In this document: piece after piece, positions 33,474 through 41,365 of the stretch
Layout of the letters: every line of letters begins with the position of its first letter
How positions within the stretch are numbered: the first letter of the stretch is position 1
Source of the DNA: Alloalcanivorax dieselolei B5
GTDB taxonomy: Bacteria; Pseudomonadota; Gammaproteobacteria; Pseudomonadales; Alcanivoracaceae
Direction: 5' to 3'
Length of the DNA: 64,000 bases
NCBI RefSeq assembly: GCF_000300005.1
Contig: NC_018691.1
Coordinates: 1,674,001-1,738,000, forward strand
The notes under the pieces: generated by a model
Databases searched by the model: none
What the model was told of the DNA's origin: nothing
Seen by the model: only the letters and a program-made list of their open reading frames with translations
Program-made: the position numbers and the translations under genes

Positions 33474-35021
33474 TCAGAGACGAAGCTGCTCCTGTACCCG
33501 ACGTGCCGCCCGCCCCATGAATTCCAGTACCCGGGGGCGTTCCCGATGATGCAGACGGTCGGAATCCAGATGCAGCACGAAGCCTTCCGCTTCGAAGTCC
33601 AGGGACACCGGTTTGTTGTCTTTCAAGTCCGTGGCCGAACGAGCCAATGTCCCGAGTATGCGTTTTTTATCGAAATTGTGAATACGCTCGAGGTCCATAT
33701 GCAAGGCGAACCCCCTGGTTTCGGCGCTGACATAACGGCTGCGGGACCCGGCATGGCGCTTCAGATCACGGGTTTCATAGACCGGAATCGGGCGGTTGAA
33801 ACCCTTGGCGCTGATGTCACCGACGCTGCGGCATTGAATGCGGTCCTGCACCAGCTCATGGGTGGACTCGGAAATCAGCACCTGACCCGGACGGCAGGCG
33901 GATTCCAGCCGGCTGGCCAGATTCACATCGGTGCCGAGAATGGTGTAGTCCATGCGGCTGTCGGTGCCGAAGTTGCCGACCGTGACATAGCCGGTATTGA
34001 TGCCGATACGGATCTCCAGCGGCTGCTCGATGCCCTCGTGCCTCCAGCGCTGACGCAGCAGGCGCATATGGCGTTGCATCTCGATGGCCATGGCCACGCA
34101 GCGGAAGGCGTCCTCCTGGGCGCCCTCGCTTTTGGGGTCGCCGAAGAACACCATCACCGCGTCGCCGATGAACTTGTCGATGGTGCCGCCGTGACGCAGG
34201 GCAATACGCGTCATTTCGCTCAGATAGGTATTGAGCATGGCGGTCAGGGTGTCCAGCGGCAGCTCTTCGGAAATCGCGCTGAAACCCTTGATGTCCGAGA
34301 AGAACACGGTGAGGCGCTTGCGCCGGGTTTCCAGCTTGGCGTCCCGTTTGCCGGTGAACAGCGACCCCCAGATTTGCGGAGGCAGATATTTGGCCAGCTT
34401 GCGCGACATATTCAGGGCTTGCCGCTGCTGCTCGCGCAGCTGCTGTTGAGCCAGACGCAGATAACGGGTCTGCCGTTGCGCGAAAAATGCGCTGGCGCCC
34501 ATGTACACCGCCAGTCCCAGCAGGGCGAGGACGATCAGGGACAACGGAGCCTGTGGGACCGGCTCAAAGGTGGGATCAAGCAGATAGAACAGGGCGCCAC
34601 CGGCGCTCGCTCCCAGCGCGGTCATCGCCACGCTGCCCAGCCACGGGCGCCAGCCGCCGTGGCTCATGGCGTTGGCATGAACAATGGCCAGCAGCGCCAG
34701 ACTGGGCACCACCGCGAACCACAGGCAGGCACAGGCGAAGCCGATGCACAGAGCATCCGCCTGCAGCAGCGTCTGTGACAGCGTGGCCGCCGCCACACCA
34801 CGCTTTTCCGCCACCATCACCAGTAACTGGATCAGCAACGGGTAGGCCAGCAGCGGTGCCACCGCCCAGAGCAGCGAGAACGGATAAACCTGTAATCCGA
34901 TCCCGGCCCCGAGCATGCCACTGGCCACCAGAAACGCCAGTATCCGGGTCAGGTGGGTTTGCCGGCGGGTCTGTTCCTTCAGATCCAGGAACTGGCGCGA
35001 GGACAGGGCAGTGTCAGCCAT
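33474..35021 (-). CDS. Class III adenylate cyclase with MASE2-type membrane domain
   Basis: 515 aa protein. Residues ~15-190 contain about six helices in the MASE2 arrangement (FLVASGMLGAGIGLQVYPFS, HANAMSHGGWRPW). A coiled linker leads to the class III cyclase domain (~240-425): VFFSDIKGFSAISEE and GDAVMVFFGDP provide metal-binding Asp residues, and NFGTDSRMDYTILGTDVNLA the substrate region. The Lys/Asp pattern suggests cAMP rather than cGMP (inference). The last ~80 residues contain two similar units (GFALHMDLERIHNFDKKR and GFVLHLDSDRLHHRERPR), which I do not recognise. ATG 35021 is preferred to the upstream open frame (35078), which lacks similarity. Confidence 0.9.
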   Translation of the reverse strand: MADTALSSRQFLDLKEQTRRQTHLTRILAFLVASGMLGAGIGLQVYPFSLLWAVAPLLAYPLLIQLLVMVAEKRGVAAATLSQTLLQADALCIGFACACLWFAVVPSLALLAIVHANAMSHGGWRPWLGSVAMTALGASAGGALFYLLDPTFEPVPQAPLSLIVLALLGLAVYMGASAFFAQRQTRYLRLAQQQLREQQRQALNMSRKLAKYLPPQIWGSLFTGKRDAKLETRRKRLTVFFSDIKGFSAISEELPLDTLTAMLNTYLSEMTRIALRHGGTIDKFIGDAVMVFFGDPKSEGAQEDAFRCVAMAIEMQRHMRLLRQRWRHEGIEQPLEIRIGINTGYVTVGNFGTDSRMDYTILGTDVNLASRLESACRPGQVLISESTHELVQDRIQCRSVGDISAKGFNRPIPVYETRDLKRHAGSRSRYVSAETRGFALHMDLERIHNFDKKRILGTLARSATDLKDNKPVSLDFEAEGFVLHLDSDRLHHRERPRVLEFMGRAARRVQEQLRL

Positions 35022-35262
35022 GGACGGTGTCGGCCCCGATGGGAAGGAAAGACAACGCCGCGAGGGCGTCGATGGCACGGCGCATGATCGACTCCTTGTC
35101 CTGAGGGTAACAGACGAGCTTATTAGAAAGGTTTATAAGAAAAAAGGATGATCTTCGTCAACGGGCAGTCTGGCGCTGTTGCCGTATCGCAAGTGGTGCT
35201 CCGCTGGTGGCGTCTTCGCCCCACGTGGCTACAATAGCGCTCTCATATCGAAAGGAGATTGC

Positions 35263-35826
35263 ATGGATACCCTCACCGCCTTGACCACGCGGGTGTCAGT
35301 GCCGCGGCTCACCGATCCCGGGCCCAGCGATGAGCAGATCGATTTGCTGCTGCGGGCGGCGATCCGGGCGCCGGATCACGGTATGTTGCGGCCCTGGCGC
35401 TTCATCGTGCTGCGCGGTGACCAGCGGGAGCGGCTGGCGGACATCATGGAACAGCACGCCGCCGAATCCTTTGCCGAAGCGGACTCGTGCACCCTTTCCA
35501 ATGCCCGCAACAAAGCATTGCGGGCGCCGGCGGTGATCGTGGTGGCGGCGGAGGTCAGCGAAGGCCACAAGGTGCCGGTATGGGAGCAGGTGCTGGCGGC
35601 CGGCGCCGCCGCTCAGAACATCATGCTCGCCGCCCATGCGCTGGGTATTGGCGCCATGTGGCGTACCGGCGCCATCGCCGAGGACGCGGCGGTGAAACGG
35701 CGCCTGGGCTTCGCCGACAAGGACCAGGTGGTGGCGTTCATTTATCTGGGCACGCCGGCCGGTACGCTCAAGACCCTGCCGGACGAAACGCCGGATCGGT
35801 ATGTGCGGGAGTTGCCCGATGACTGA
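35263..35826 (+). CDS. Nitroreductase family protein (YdjA-like)
   Basis: 187 aa flavoprotein of the small YdjA/RutE-like nitroreductase group. FMN-binding features: IRAPDHGMLRPWRFIVLRGD at the N-terminus, QNIMLAAHALGIGAMWRTG in the middle and IYLGTPAG near the end. It probably reduces quinones or nitro compounds with NAD(P)H; the substrate is unknown. ATG 35263 has AAAGGAG. The stop overlaps the start of the YiiD-like gene by 8 bases, the first link in a three-gene unit ending in MAPEG. Confidence 0.9.
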   Translation: MDTLTALTTRVSVPRLTDPGPSDEQIDLLLRAAIRAPDHGMLRPWRFIVLRGDQRERLADIMEQHAAESFAEADSCTLSNARNKALRAPAVIVVAAEVSEGHKVPVWEQVLAAGAAAQNIMLAAHALGIGAMWRTGAIAEDAAVKRRLGFADKDQVVAFIYLGTPAGTLKTLPDETPDRYVRELPDD

Positions 35827-36277
35827 TCTCACGGCCCTCGCCGGAAAGGTTCGCGAAGCGATTCCGTTGACCCGCCATCTGGCCTTCGAGTACCTGGACT
35901 TCGATGGCGAGCGGCTGCGGTTGCGGGCACCACTGGAGCCCAATCATAACGACAAGGGCACCTTCTTCGCCGGCAGCCAGGCGGCGCTGGTGACCCTGGC
36001 CGGCTGGTCATTGACCTCGGTGTTGGCCGAGCAGATCCTGCCGGACCAGGCCGTGGACGTGGTGGCGGTCACCTCTTCCCTGGACTATCTGCTGCCGCTC
36101 GACATCGATATGGTGATCACCGCTGAATCCGAAGCCGCTGACCGGGAACGTTTCCGCGAACGGCTGCAACGGCGCGGCAAGGCCTCGCTGCGCATTATGG
36201 CGCGGGCGGACAATGAACAGGGGCAGCCGGTCTGCCAGTATCAGGGCACCTTTCTGGCCCGGATACTGAACCCATGA
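35819..36277 (+). CDS. YiiD C-terminal-type hotdog thioesterase
   Basis: 152 aa single-domain protein like the C-terminal half of E. coli YiiD (putative thioesterase). The hotdog signature is EPNHNDKGTFFAGSQAALVT with LAGWSLTSVL, then AVTSSLDYLLPLD and CQYQGTFLARI. It likely hydrolyses acyl-CoA or a related thioester; the substrate is unknown. ATG 35819 overlaps the nitroreductase gene and the stop overlaps the MAPEG start (ATGA), indicating tight coupling. Confidence 0.87.
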   Translation: MTDLTALAGKVREAIPLTRHLAFEYLDFDGERLRLRAPLEPNHNDKGTFFAGSQAALVTLAGWSLTSVLAEQILPDQAVDVVAVTSSLDYLLPLDIDMVITAESEAADRERFRERLQRRGKASLRIMARADNEQGQPVCQYQGTFLARILNP

Positions 36278-36708
36278 CCCTGGATACTTCCGCGTTGCTC
36301 TATCTGCTCGGCTTCGGTAGCTGGGCTTTATTCCTGCTCTTTGCTCTGGTTGCCGGCCGCGGGTTACAAGTGGTGTCCGGCCGCCGACGTGCCGATGCCT
36401 TCCCGCCGTATCACTATGAGCCGGCGGAATTCCTCAGCCGTCTCTCGCGCGCCTATCAGAACACGCTGGAACTGCTCGGCGTGGTGATCGTCATCGCCGG
36501 TGCGGCGATGGCGGTTGGCAACGATCTGGCCGGCCGGCTCTTGCCCTGGATTCTCGCCGCCCGTATCGGCCAGAGCCTGATCCACCTGATTGGCGTGAAT
36601 CACTGGCTGGTGCAGATCCGCTTCGCCTTTTTACTGGTACAGATGGTGCTGCTGGCCTGGCTGGCGCTGGACACCTTCCCGGCCCTGTGTGACTTGCTCA
36701 AACCCTGA
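36274..36708 (+). CDS. MAPEG-family membrane protein
   Basis: 144 aa four-helix protein of the MAPEG superfamily (glutathione- or eicosanoid-linked membrane enzymes in eukaryotes; bacterial members largely uncharacterised). Helices: LLYLLGFGSWALFLLFALVA, NTLELLGVVIVIAGAAMAV, IGQSLIHLIGVNHWLVQIRF and LLVQMVLLAWLALD. The RAYQNTLE segment corresponds to the conserved Arg/Asn/Glu cluster. It closes the nitroreductase-YiiD-MAPEG unit. Confidence 0.85.
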   Translation: MTLDTSALLYLLGFGSWALFLLFALVAGRGLQVVSGRRRADAFPPYHYEPAEFLSRLSRAYQNTLELLGVVIVIAGAAMAVGNDLAGRLLPWILAARIGQSLIHLIGVNHWLVQIRFAFLLVQMVLLAWLALDTFPALCDLLKP

Positions 36709-36800
36709 CCAGTCGCGCGCCCACCTCTTGCCTAAGCCCGGCCCCTCCGGTACTCTACGCGCCCTCAGCCTCTAGGGCTGGGACGACAATGAGTTTCCCC

Positions 36801-36888
36801 GGTGAGGTGTCCGAGTGGCCGAAGGAGCACGCCTGGAAAGTGTGTATACGGAAACGTATCGAGGGTTCGAATCCCTCCCTCACCGCCA
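36801..36888 (+). tRNA. tRNA-Ser (GGA)
   Basis: 88 bases including encoded CCA. Acceptor GGTGAGG/CCTCACC, anticodon loop CTGGAAA giving GGA, a long variable arm TGTATACGGAAACGTATC typical of class II tRNAs, T arm GAGGG-TTCGAAT-CCCTC. Confidence 0.97.
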
Positions 36889-36937
36889 AATAAAAAGCCC
36901 CGCATAAGCGGGGCTTTTTATTTGGCGGTGAGGGAGG
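36874..36937. repeat. 30-bp perfect palindrome including the tRNA-Ser 3' end
   Basis: 36874-36903 and 36908-36937 are perfect reverse complements around ATAA. The left arm starts inside tRNA-Ser and includes its T-arm 3' side, acceptor 3' strand and CCA; the right arm is therefore an inverted copy of the tRNA end. A further direct fragment, AATCCCTCCCTCA, recurs at 37033-37045. Confidence 0.85.
36892..36919. terminator. Intrinsic terminator after tRNA-Ser
   Basis: AAAAAGCCCCGC-ATAA-GCGGGGCTTTTT forms a strong GC stem ending in a T-run, usable from either strand. It is the centre of the larger palindrome. Confidence 0.9.
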
Positions 36938-37085
36938 CTGTGATGAGAACCCTCAGGTTCGACAAGCCAGCCCACGGCCGGCGCAGGACGTCGCCCTTGG
37001 GCGACGGGGCGAAGCCCCGAGCGAGGCGAGCCAATCCCTCCCTCATGGCGCGCGTAGCGTGCCCAGGCCCGCCCATGGCGGTTAC

Positions 37086-37769
37086 TCATTCTTTTCGGCT
37101 GGCATCGTCAGACTTCTTTCTTCTTGCCGTGCCCTTGCGGGCGACAGGCTCACTGCTGTCGGGCTGAGGCAGGCCGTCCCCCTGCAGGGTATCCAGAAAC
37201 ACCCGGACTTCCTCCGGCGTAATGTGCTGCCACTCCCGGGCGGCCAGCACCTTGTCGACTTCCTCGGCCCATTCCAGCCAGGTTTCCGCCAGCCGGATCC
37301 CTCGTTTGAGGGTCAGGAACACCCCCATGAATTTGCTCAGCACGGTGGCCGGCAGCGATTCGAATACGGCCCGTTTGCGGTACAGGTGCTCCAGTGTCCG
37401 CCGGTAATGCTCCCGCAGTTGGTTCAGTTCCGTGGCCAGGGTGTCCGGGTCCTGCAGATGCATGGCGGCGACCTTCACCATGAAGCCGTCATTGAGCCGG
37501 GGTACCGCAATCGGCTTGGCGAGCCATTCCTGCATGGCCTGCCAGCCGGCCTGATTCAGATGGTAAACCTTGCGCGGCGGTCGCGGGGCGTTGTCCACCG
37601 TCTCGCAATCCAGCAGCCCATCCTTATGCAGCTTGGCAAGATCCCGGTAAATCTGCTGAAAGCTGGCATTCCACAGATAGCCATAGGTGTGCTGAAAGCC
37701 TTTGACGATGTCGTAACCGGCAGCGCCGCCGCTACCCAGGTAGACCAGCAAAACGTGGCGTAGGGACAT
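37086..37769 (-). CDS. PadR-family transcriptional regulator
   Basis: 227 aa regulator. The N-terminal winged helix (SLRHVLLVYLGSGGAAGYDI, NASFQQIYRDLAKLHKDGLL, RKVYHLNQAGWQAMQEWL) is PadR; the C-terminal helical half with ELNQLREHYRRTLEHLYRKR is the Vir-type dimerisation domain of subfamily 1. The last 25 residues are highly charged. ATG 37769 follows GGAGGAAAAAG. It is divergent from the MpaB/Lcp oxygenase gene with 114 bases between, containing a perfect 12-bp palindrome. PadR proteins are usually ligand-released repressors of a neighbouring gene. Confidence 0.9.
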   Translation of the reverse strand: MSLRHVLLVYLGSGGAAGYDIVKGFQHTYGYLWNASFQQIYRDLAKLHKDGLLDCETVDNAPRPPRKVYHLNQAGWQAMQEWLAKPIAVPRLNDGFMVKVAAMHLQDPDTLATELNQLREHYRRTLEHLYRKRAVFESLPATVLSKFMGVFLTLKRGIRLAETWLEWAEEVDKVLAAREWQHITPEEVRVFLDTLQGDGLPQPDSSEPVARKGTARRKKSDDASRKE

Positions 37770-37817
37770 CTTTTTCCTCCTCCGCTGATGGTACACATCG
37801 CTAAACTTGATTAATAC

Positions 37818-37829
37818 TCAACATGTTGA
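37818..37829. promoter_or_regulatory. Candidate PadR operator
   Basis: TCAACATGTTGA, a perfect 12-bp palindrome flanked by AT-rich sequence in the padR/oxygenase divergent gap. Its position between both genes fits autoregulation plus repression of the oxygenase operon. Confidence 0.5.
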
Positions 37830-37883
37830 ATGGATGGGCAAGATGGCGTAGGGTTGCTTAAAAAACACCCAAAGGAGGGCGTC

Positions 37884-39041
37884 ATGGATGTGACATCGGG
37901 GTCGACCCCGGCTACCTCGGAGCACGGTCGCGGCCCAGCCGATACAGCGGCGGTCAGGCCAGACCGGCTGGGAAGTAGCGCGGCTTGGGAGGAAAGGATG
38001 ATGCCCTGGCATTACCGGGGCGATCCATTGGCGGAAGCGGTAACCGGTCGGCTTCGGGAGCGGCGTGCTTCCCTGGGGGGCGCCGCGGCAACGGTTCGTC
38101 GGCTGGCGGACGAAGGGGATGTGGACTGCCAGCGGCTGTGGGCGGATATGGACGCGGTGCCGGATTGGGTGGATTTTGGCCTGATGCGCCGGGGTGGCGC
38201 CATGGCGCAACGTCATTTCCCGCATCTGATTCTGGGGCTGACCTACGGTTGTCTGCCCCTGACTTTCGCTCATCCGGACGCGGCGGCGATCTTCGTCGGT
38301 ACCGGTCGTATGCAAGCCAATATCAGCCGTCGTCTGAATGAATCGGCCTCGCTGTTTTTCGGTGTATGTGACAGTGATGCTCTGGCACCGGGAAAGGCCA
38401 TGTGGGAAGCCTGCTTACACGTTCGCCTGGTCCACGCGCTGGTCAGAACGAAATGTCTGTCGGACGGATGGGATCAACTCAATCACGGCATGCCGGTAAG
38501 TCAGTTGGCCACCGCCGCCGGTCCGGCCTTTTTTGGCGCTCACTTACTGGATTGCATGCGCCGTCTGGGAGCCCGCATCAGAGATGAAGAAGCGGCCGGC
38601 TATTGCCTGATCTGGCGATATACCACGCGGCTGCTGGGTGTGCCGTTGGAATTACTGGGGGAGACGCAACAGCAGCAGGATGGCTTTGACAGCTGGCTGA
38701 TGAGCCGGTTTTTCGCCCCGGACGACACCGCCAAGACGATCATGGCCTCACTGCTGGACGGGCTGTGTTCGCTGCCGCCCACATCACGATTGCCCCGATC
38801 CCTGCAGGTTGCGTTGTTCCGTCGCATGTTGGGCGATGAAATGGCGGACGGTTTCGGGATTCCGGTCAGTCACGGAGGCGAAAGAGCACTGTCGATGATG
38901 CGGCCGATGCTGGCCGGCATCTCCCGCCTGCAAAAGGTTCCGGGCGCGTCCAAGGGGTTGGGGCACTTGGGGCAACGCATCCTCAGCCGGCTTGCCACCG
39001 AAGGACTGGTCAGCCCGGCATCCGCCGGCACCGCCAATTAG
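37884..39041 (+). CDS. MpaB/Lcp-family (DUF2236) oxygenase-like protein
   Basis: 385 aa protein with the catalytic domain shared by fungal MpaB and latex-clearing protein Lcp, a b-type heme dioxygenase. The family core is GRMQANISRRLNESASLFFG followed by MWEACLHVRLVHALVRTKCL, with the R-x-x-H heme-ligand pattern, and YTTRLLGVPLELLGE. There is no export signal, unlike extracellular Lcp, so the substrate should be intracellular. Characterised members cleave isoprenoid double bonds; this one has no known substrate. AAAGGAGG precedes ATG 37884; the open frame upstream crosses the operator. Two exported-protein genes follow within 12 bases or with overlap, forming an operon. Confidence 0.85.
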   Translation: MDVTSGSTPATSEHGRGPADTAAVRPDRLGSSAAWEERMMPWHYRGDPLAEAVTGRLRERRASLGGAAATVRRLADEGDVDCQRLWADMDAVPDWVDFGLMRRGGAMAQRHFPHLILGLTYGCLPLTFAHPDAAAIFVGTGRMQANISRRLNESASLFFGVCDSDALAPGKAMWEACLHVRLVHALVRTKCLSDGWDQLNHGMPVSQLATAAGPAFFGAHLLDCMRRLGARIRDEEAAGYCLIWRYTTRLLGVPLELLGETQQQQDGFDSWLMSRFFAPDDTAKTIMASLLDGLCSLPPTSRLPRSLQVALFRRMLGDEMADGFGIPVSHGGERALSMMRPMLAGISRLQKVPGASKGLGHLGQRILSRLATEGLVSPASAGTAN

Positions 39042-39052
39042 GGAAGGGAAAA

Positions 39053-40054
39053 ATGAGAATAACGACCTGGAAGACAATGCGGAATCTGGCGGTTTTGTTG
39101 CTGTTGGTGCTGCCGCCATCGCTGTCGGCGCGAACGCTCTGTGTGTTCAGTCTGGTCGGTGCTCAGGGGGAACTCTGGGAGCAGATGGAAGATTACCGGG
39201 TGGCGGCCCTGCAGTGGGGCGAGCCGCTGTCATTACGGGTCTTCACCGATGAGCGGATCGCGGCGGAAGACCTCAAGGCGGGGTTATGCGATGGCCTGAT
39301 GATGACCGGCATGCGGGCACGCCAGTTCGTGCCGTTCACGGGCAGTATCGACGCCATTGGCGGTCTGCATAACTACCAAAGCCTGCAGGTTCTGATCGAA
39401 TTGCTGGCGGATCCGAGGCTGGCGGCCTCCATGCGCCATGGCGCCTATGAGACCGCGGGCATTTTGCCGTTGGGAGCGGCTTATCTGCATATCAATGACC
39501 GCGCCATCAACAGCGTGGAAAAAATGGCGGGTCATACCATGGCGGTGTTCGATAACGACCGGGCTCAGATTCTGATGGCGGAGCATATTGGTGTGCGCCC
39601 GGTATTGTCCGACGTGAGTAATTTCTCATCGAAATTCAACAATGGTGTCGTCGATGTCATTGCCGCGCCGGCGGTGGCCTATAGGCCGCTGGAGCTCTAT
39701 CGGGGCGTGGGCCTGCAAGGTGTGGTGCTGAAGCTGACCACGGTTCAACTGACGCTACAGCTGGTATTGCGTCATGAACGCTTTTCGCCGGAATTCATGG
39801 CTCGCTCCCGGCACTATTTTTCCGGCCAGTTTGATCGGACCCTGAAAGTGATCCGGACCGCGGAAGACGACCTCCTGTTTTTCTATCCGCCTCCCGACAA
39901 GGACCGCGAGCGGTATGCGGAGATGATGAACGAATCGCGCCGCTTCCTGATTGAGGCCGGTGTGTACGACAAGGACATGATGCGTTGGCTGAAGAAAGTG
40001 CGCTGCAAGGTGTCTCCCGCCCGGGCGGAGTGCGTGAACGGAGGGGAATGGTGA
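39053..40054 (+). CDS. Exported putative solute-binding protein
   Basis: 333 aa periplasmic protein with a Sec signal peptide (NLAVLLLLVLPPSLSA, cleavage before RTLCV). The mature part resembles AdeT/TRAP-type putative solute-binding proteins: LCVFSLVGAQGELWEQMEDY, GLCDGLMMTGMRARQF, VDVIAAPAVAYRPLELYRG and a conserved Cys near the end. No TRAP membrane subunits or ABC partners accompany it, so it may deliver a ligand to another transporter or act as a lipid or hydrocarbon carrier; this is speculation. It lies 11 bases after the oxygenase gene and its stop overlaps the next start by one base. Confidence 0.75.
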   Translation: MRITTWKTMRNLAVLLLLVLPPSLSARTLCVFSLVGAQGELWEQMEDYRVAALQWGEPLSLRVFTDERIAAEDLKAGLCDGLMMTGMRARQFVPFTGSIDAIGGLHNYQSLQVLIELLADPRLAASMRHGAYETAGILPLGAAYLHINDRAINSVEKMAGHTMAVFDNDRAQILMAEHIGVRPVLSDVSNFSSKFNNGVVDVIAAPAVAYRPLELYRGVGLQGVVLKLTTVQLTLQLVLRHERFSPEFMARSRHYFSGQFDRTLKVIRTAEDDLLFFYPPPDKDRERYAEMMNESRRFLIEAGVYDKDMMRWLKKVRCKVSPARAECVNGGEW

Positions 40055-40506
40055 TGCGCCGGATATATCGTTTATGTCTGCTGGGACTGCTGGCGTCGTC
40101 CACTCTGGTCCATGCCGATGTCGCTTCCCGATTGATGGAGCGCTATGTGCAGGCCTTGCAACAAAAGGACGGTGCGGCACTGGCCACGTTGCTGGCTGCG
40201 GATGCCAGGATCAAGGTGACGCTGCTGATGGGGCGGGAACCGCCTATGGTCATCTCCCTGACCCGCGCGGAGTATCTTCAGCAGCAGCGCGCATTATGGA
40301 ACTTTGCCAACGACTACGCGGTTACGGTGAGCGACCGGAGTGTTCTGGAAAAAGGGGAAGGCGCGGCGGTGACGTTTGAGCAAAAGGAACGTTATCAGCT
40401 GTTGCAGGGGACGCTGAACCGGAATAGCCAGATGACCTTACGAACGGAGAGCCGGGATGGGAAAAGCGCCATCACGGAGATACAGGCGCGTATCAAGCAA
40501 TGGTGA
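40054..40506 (+). CDS. Exported NTF2/SnoaL-like small protein
   Basis: 150 aa protein with a signal peptide (RLCLLGLLASSTLVHA, cleavage before DVAS) and a ~120 residue domain with the helix-then-strand pattern of NTF2-like cone folds (LMERYVQALQQKDGAALATL, DARIKVTLLMGREPPMVISL, AVTFEQKERYQLLQG). Such domains bind small hydrophobic ligands or act as isomerases or hydratases; no catalytic residues can be named. The start is ATG 40054 inside the TGA of the binding-protein gene, with GAGGGGA upstream. Confidence 0.75.
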   Translation: MRRIYRLCLLGLLASSTLVHADVASRLMERYVQALQQKDGAALATLLAADARIKVTLLMGREPPMVISLTRAEYLQQQRALWNFANDYAVTVSDRSVLEKGEGAAVTFEQKERYQLLQGTLNRNSQMTLRTESRDGKSAITEIQARIKQW

Positions 40507-40513
40507 ACCTGTG

Positions 40514-40537
40514 GCGGGAGCTCTCGACGGCTCCCGC
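40514..40537. terminator. Hairpin between convergent genes
   Basis: GCGGGAGC and GCTCCCGC pair perfectly around eight bases, just after the NTF2-like gene and before the stop of the convergent small membrane protein. There is no T-run, so its terminator role is tentative. Confidence 0.4.
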
Positions 40538-40545
40538 GAACCGGC

Positions 40546-40728
40546 TTATTGCTTGCCCGAACCGTCCTCTCGTTTGGACGCGGCGGTTTTCAGCGCCGCA
40601 TAGGCGAAGCCGATCAGCAGGCCGGTGGGGATCAGGCGCCACATTTCATCGAAGCCGAAGAAGAACCAGGCGGCAAGAATAACGGCGGTGAGGCCAAGGA
40701 GCAGGGCGACAAGTCGGGAAGCGGACAC
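40546..40728 (-). CDS. Small two-helix membrane protein
   Basis: 60 aa. Two hydrophobic helices (LVALLLGLTAVILAAWFFFG and LIPTGLLIGFAYAALKTA) joined by a short FDEMWR loop, with a charged C-terminal tail. The clean hydrophobic pattern and a start well separated from neighbours make it a likely real gene. No family is recognised. Confidence 0.6.
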   Translation of the reverse strand: MSASRLVALLLGLTAVILAAWFFFGFDEMWRLIPTGLLIGFAYAALKTAASKREDGSGKQ

Positions 40729-40833
40729 GGTGCTCTCGTGAATCGGTAGTGGACGGAGCCGCAGAGGCTAGCCGAGAGGCGGGGGCAAAGCAAACCGGAA
40801 GCTGGCGGCTTCCGATTTGTCGCCAATGAAGCC

Positions 40834-41226
40834 TCAGCAGCGGTAGCTGTACGCCTCCTGGGAGATGCCGCCATAGCCATAGGCGGCGGCGCGGCAGTCG
40901 ACGATGTGGATATTCGAGTGGGGATGCACATCGCCGAGCAGGCGGCTCAGTTCCTGGAACGCCTGGTCCTGGTAGTCCGCTTTCTGTTGTTTGGTGTTGG
41001 TCTCATCGGTGATGGTCACCACCAGCCGGAAAGAGTCCCTGTTCAACTCGGCCAGTGAGCGACCGGCGATGAACCACTGTTCCCTGGGCAGATAACGGAT
41101 CTGCACCATGGTGCGTTGCTCTTCCTTGTCCAGCACACGGCAGGTCAGGGTGGTGAGAGCTTGGGCGATACGTCGGGCCTGTTCAGGGGCGGGGGCGCCG
41201 GACAGGGTCAGATCAATCCCGGGCAT
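40834..41226 (-). CDS. Tautomerase-superfamily protein
   Basis: 130 aa. It begins PGIDLTLSGAPAPEQARRIA after Met, providing the N-terminal catalytic Pro of the 4-oxalocrotonate tautomerase/MIF superfamily. The sequence is about twice the length of single-unit 4-OT, so a fused beta-alpha-beta pair is expected; the second half includes REQWFIAGRSLAELNRDSFR. It ends in a cluster of Tyr, Gly and Cys (AAAYGYGGISQEAYSYRC). ATG 41226 is chosen for the Pro-2; the open frame reaches 41292. It is divergent from a LysR regulator, its probable controller. Confidence 0.8.
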   Translation of the reverse strand: MPGIDLTLSGAPAPEQARRIAQALTTLTCRVLDKEEQRTMVQIRYLPREQWFIAGRSLAELNRDSFRLVVTITDETNTKQQKADYQDQAFQELSRLLGDVHPHSNIHIVDCRAAAYGYGGISQEAYSYRC

Positions 41227-41365
41227 GATGCAACTCTCCATTGAGTGGTTTTTCGGGGTAAGCGAGAGGCAGGTTAGAACAGATTTTGTCATCCGAATAA
41301 CGGGAATATAAGATGGATTCCATCGGCTAACCCGATGGTTGGCGCAAGCTCGGAATTAATGTGCG

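Noticed and set aside
35021-35078. Longer N-terminus for the adenylate cyclase
   Set aside because: The extra 19 residues have no hydrophobic or family character; the ATG at 35021 fits better.
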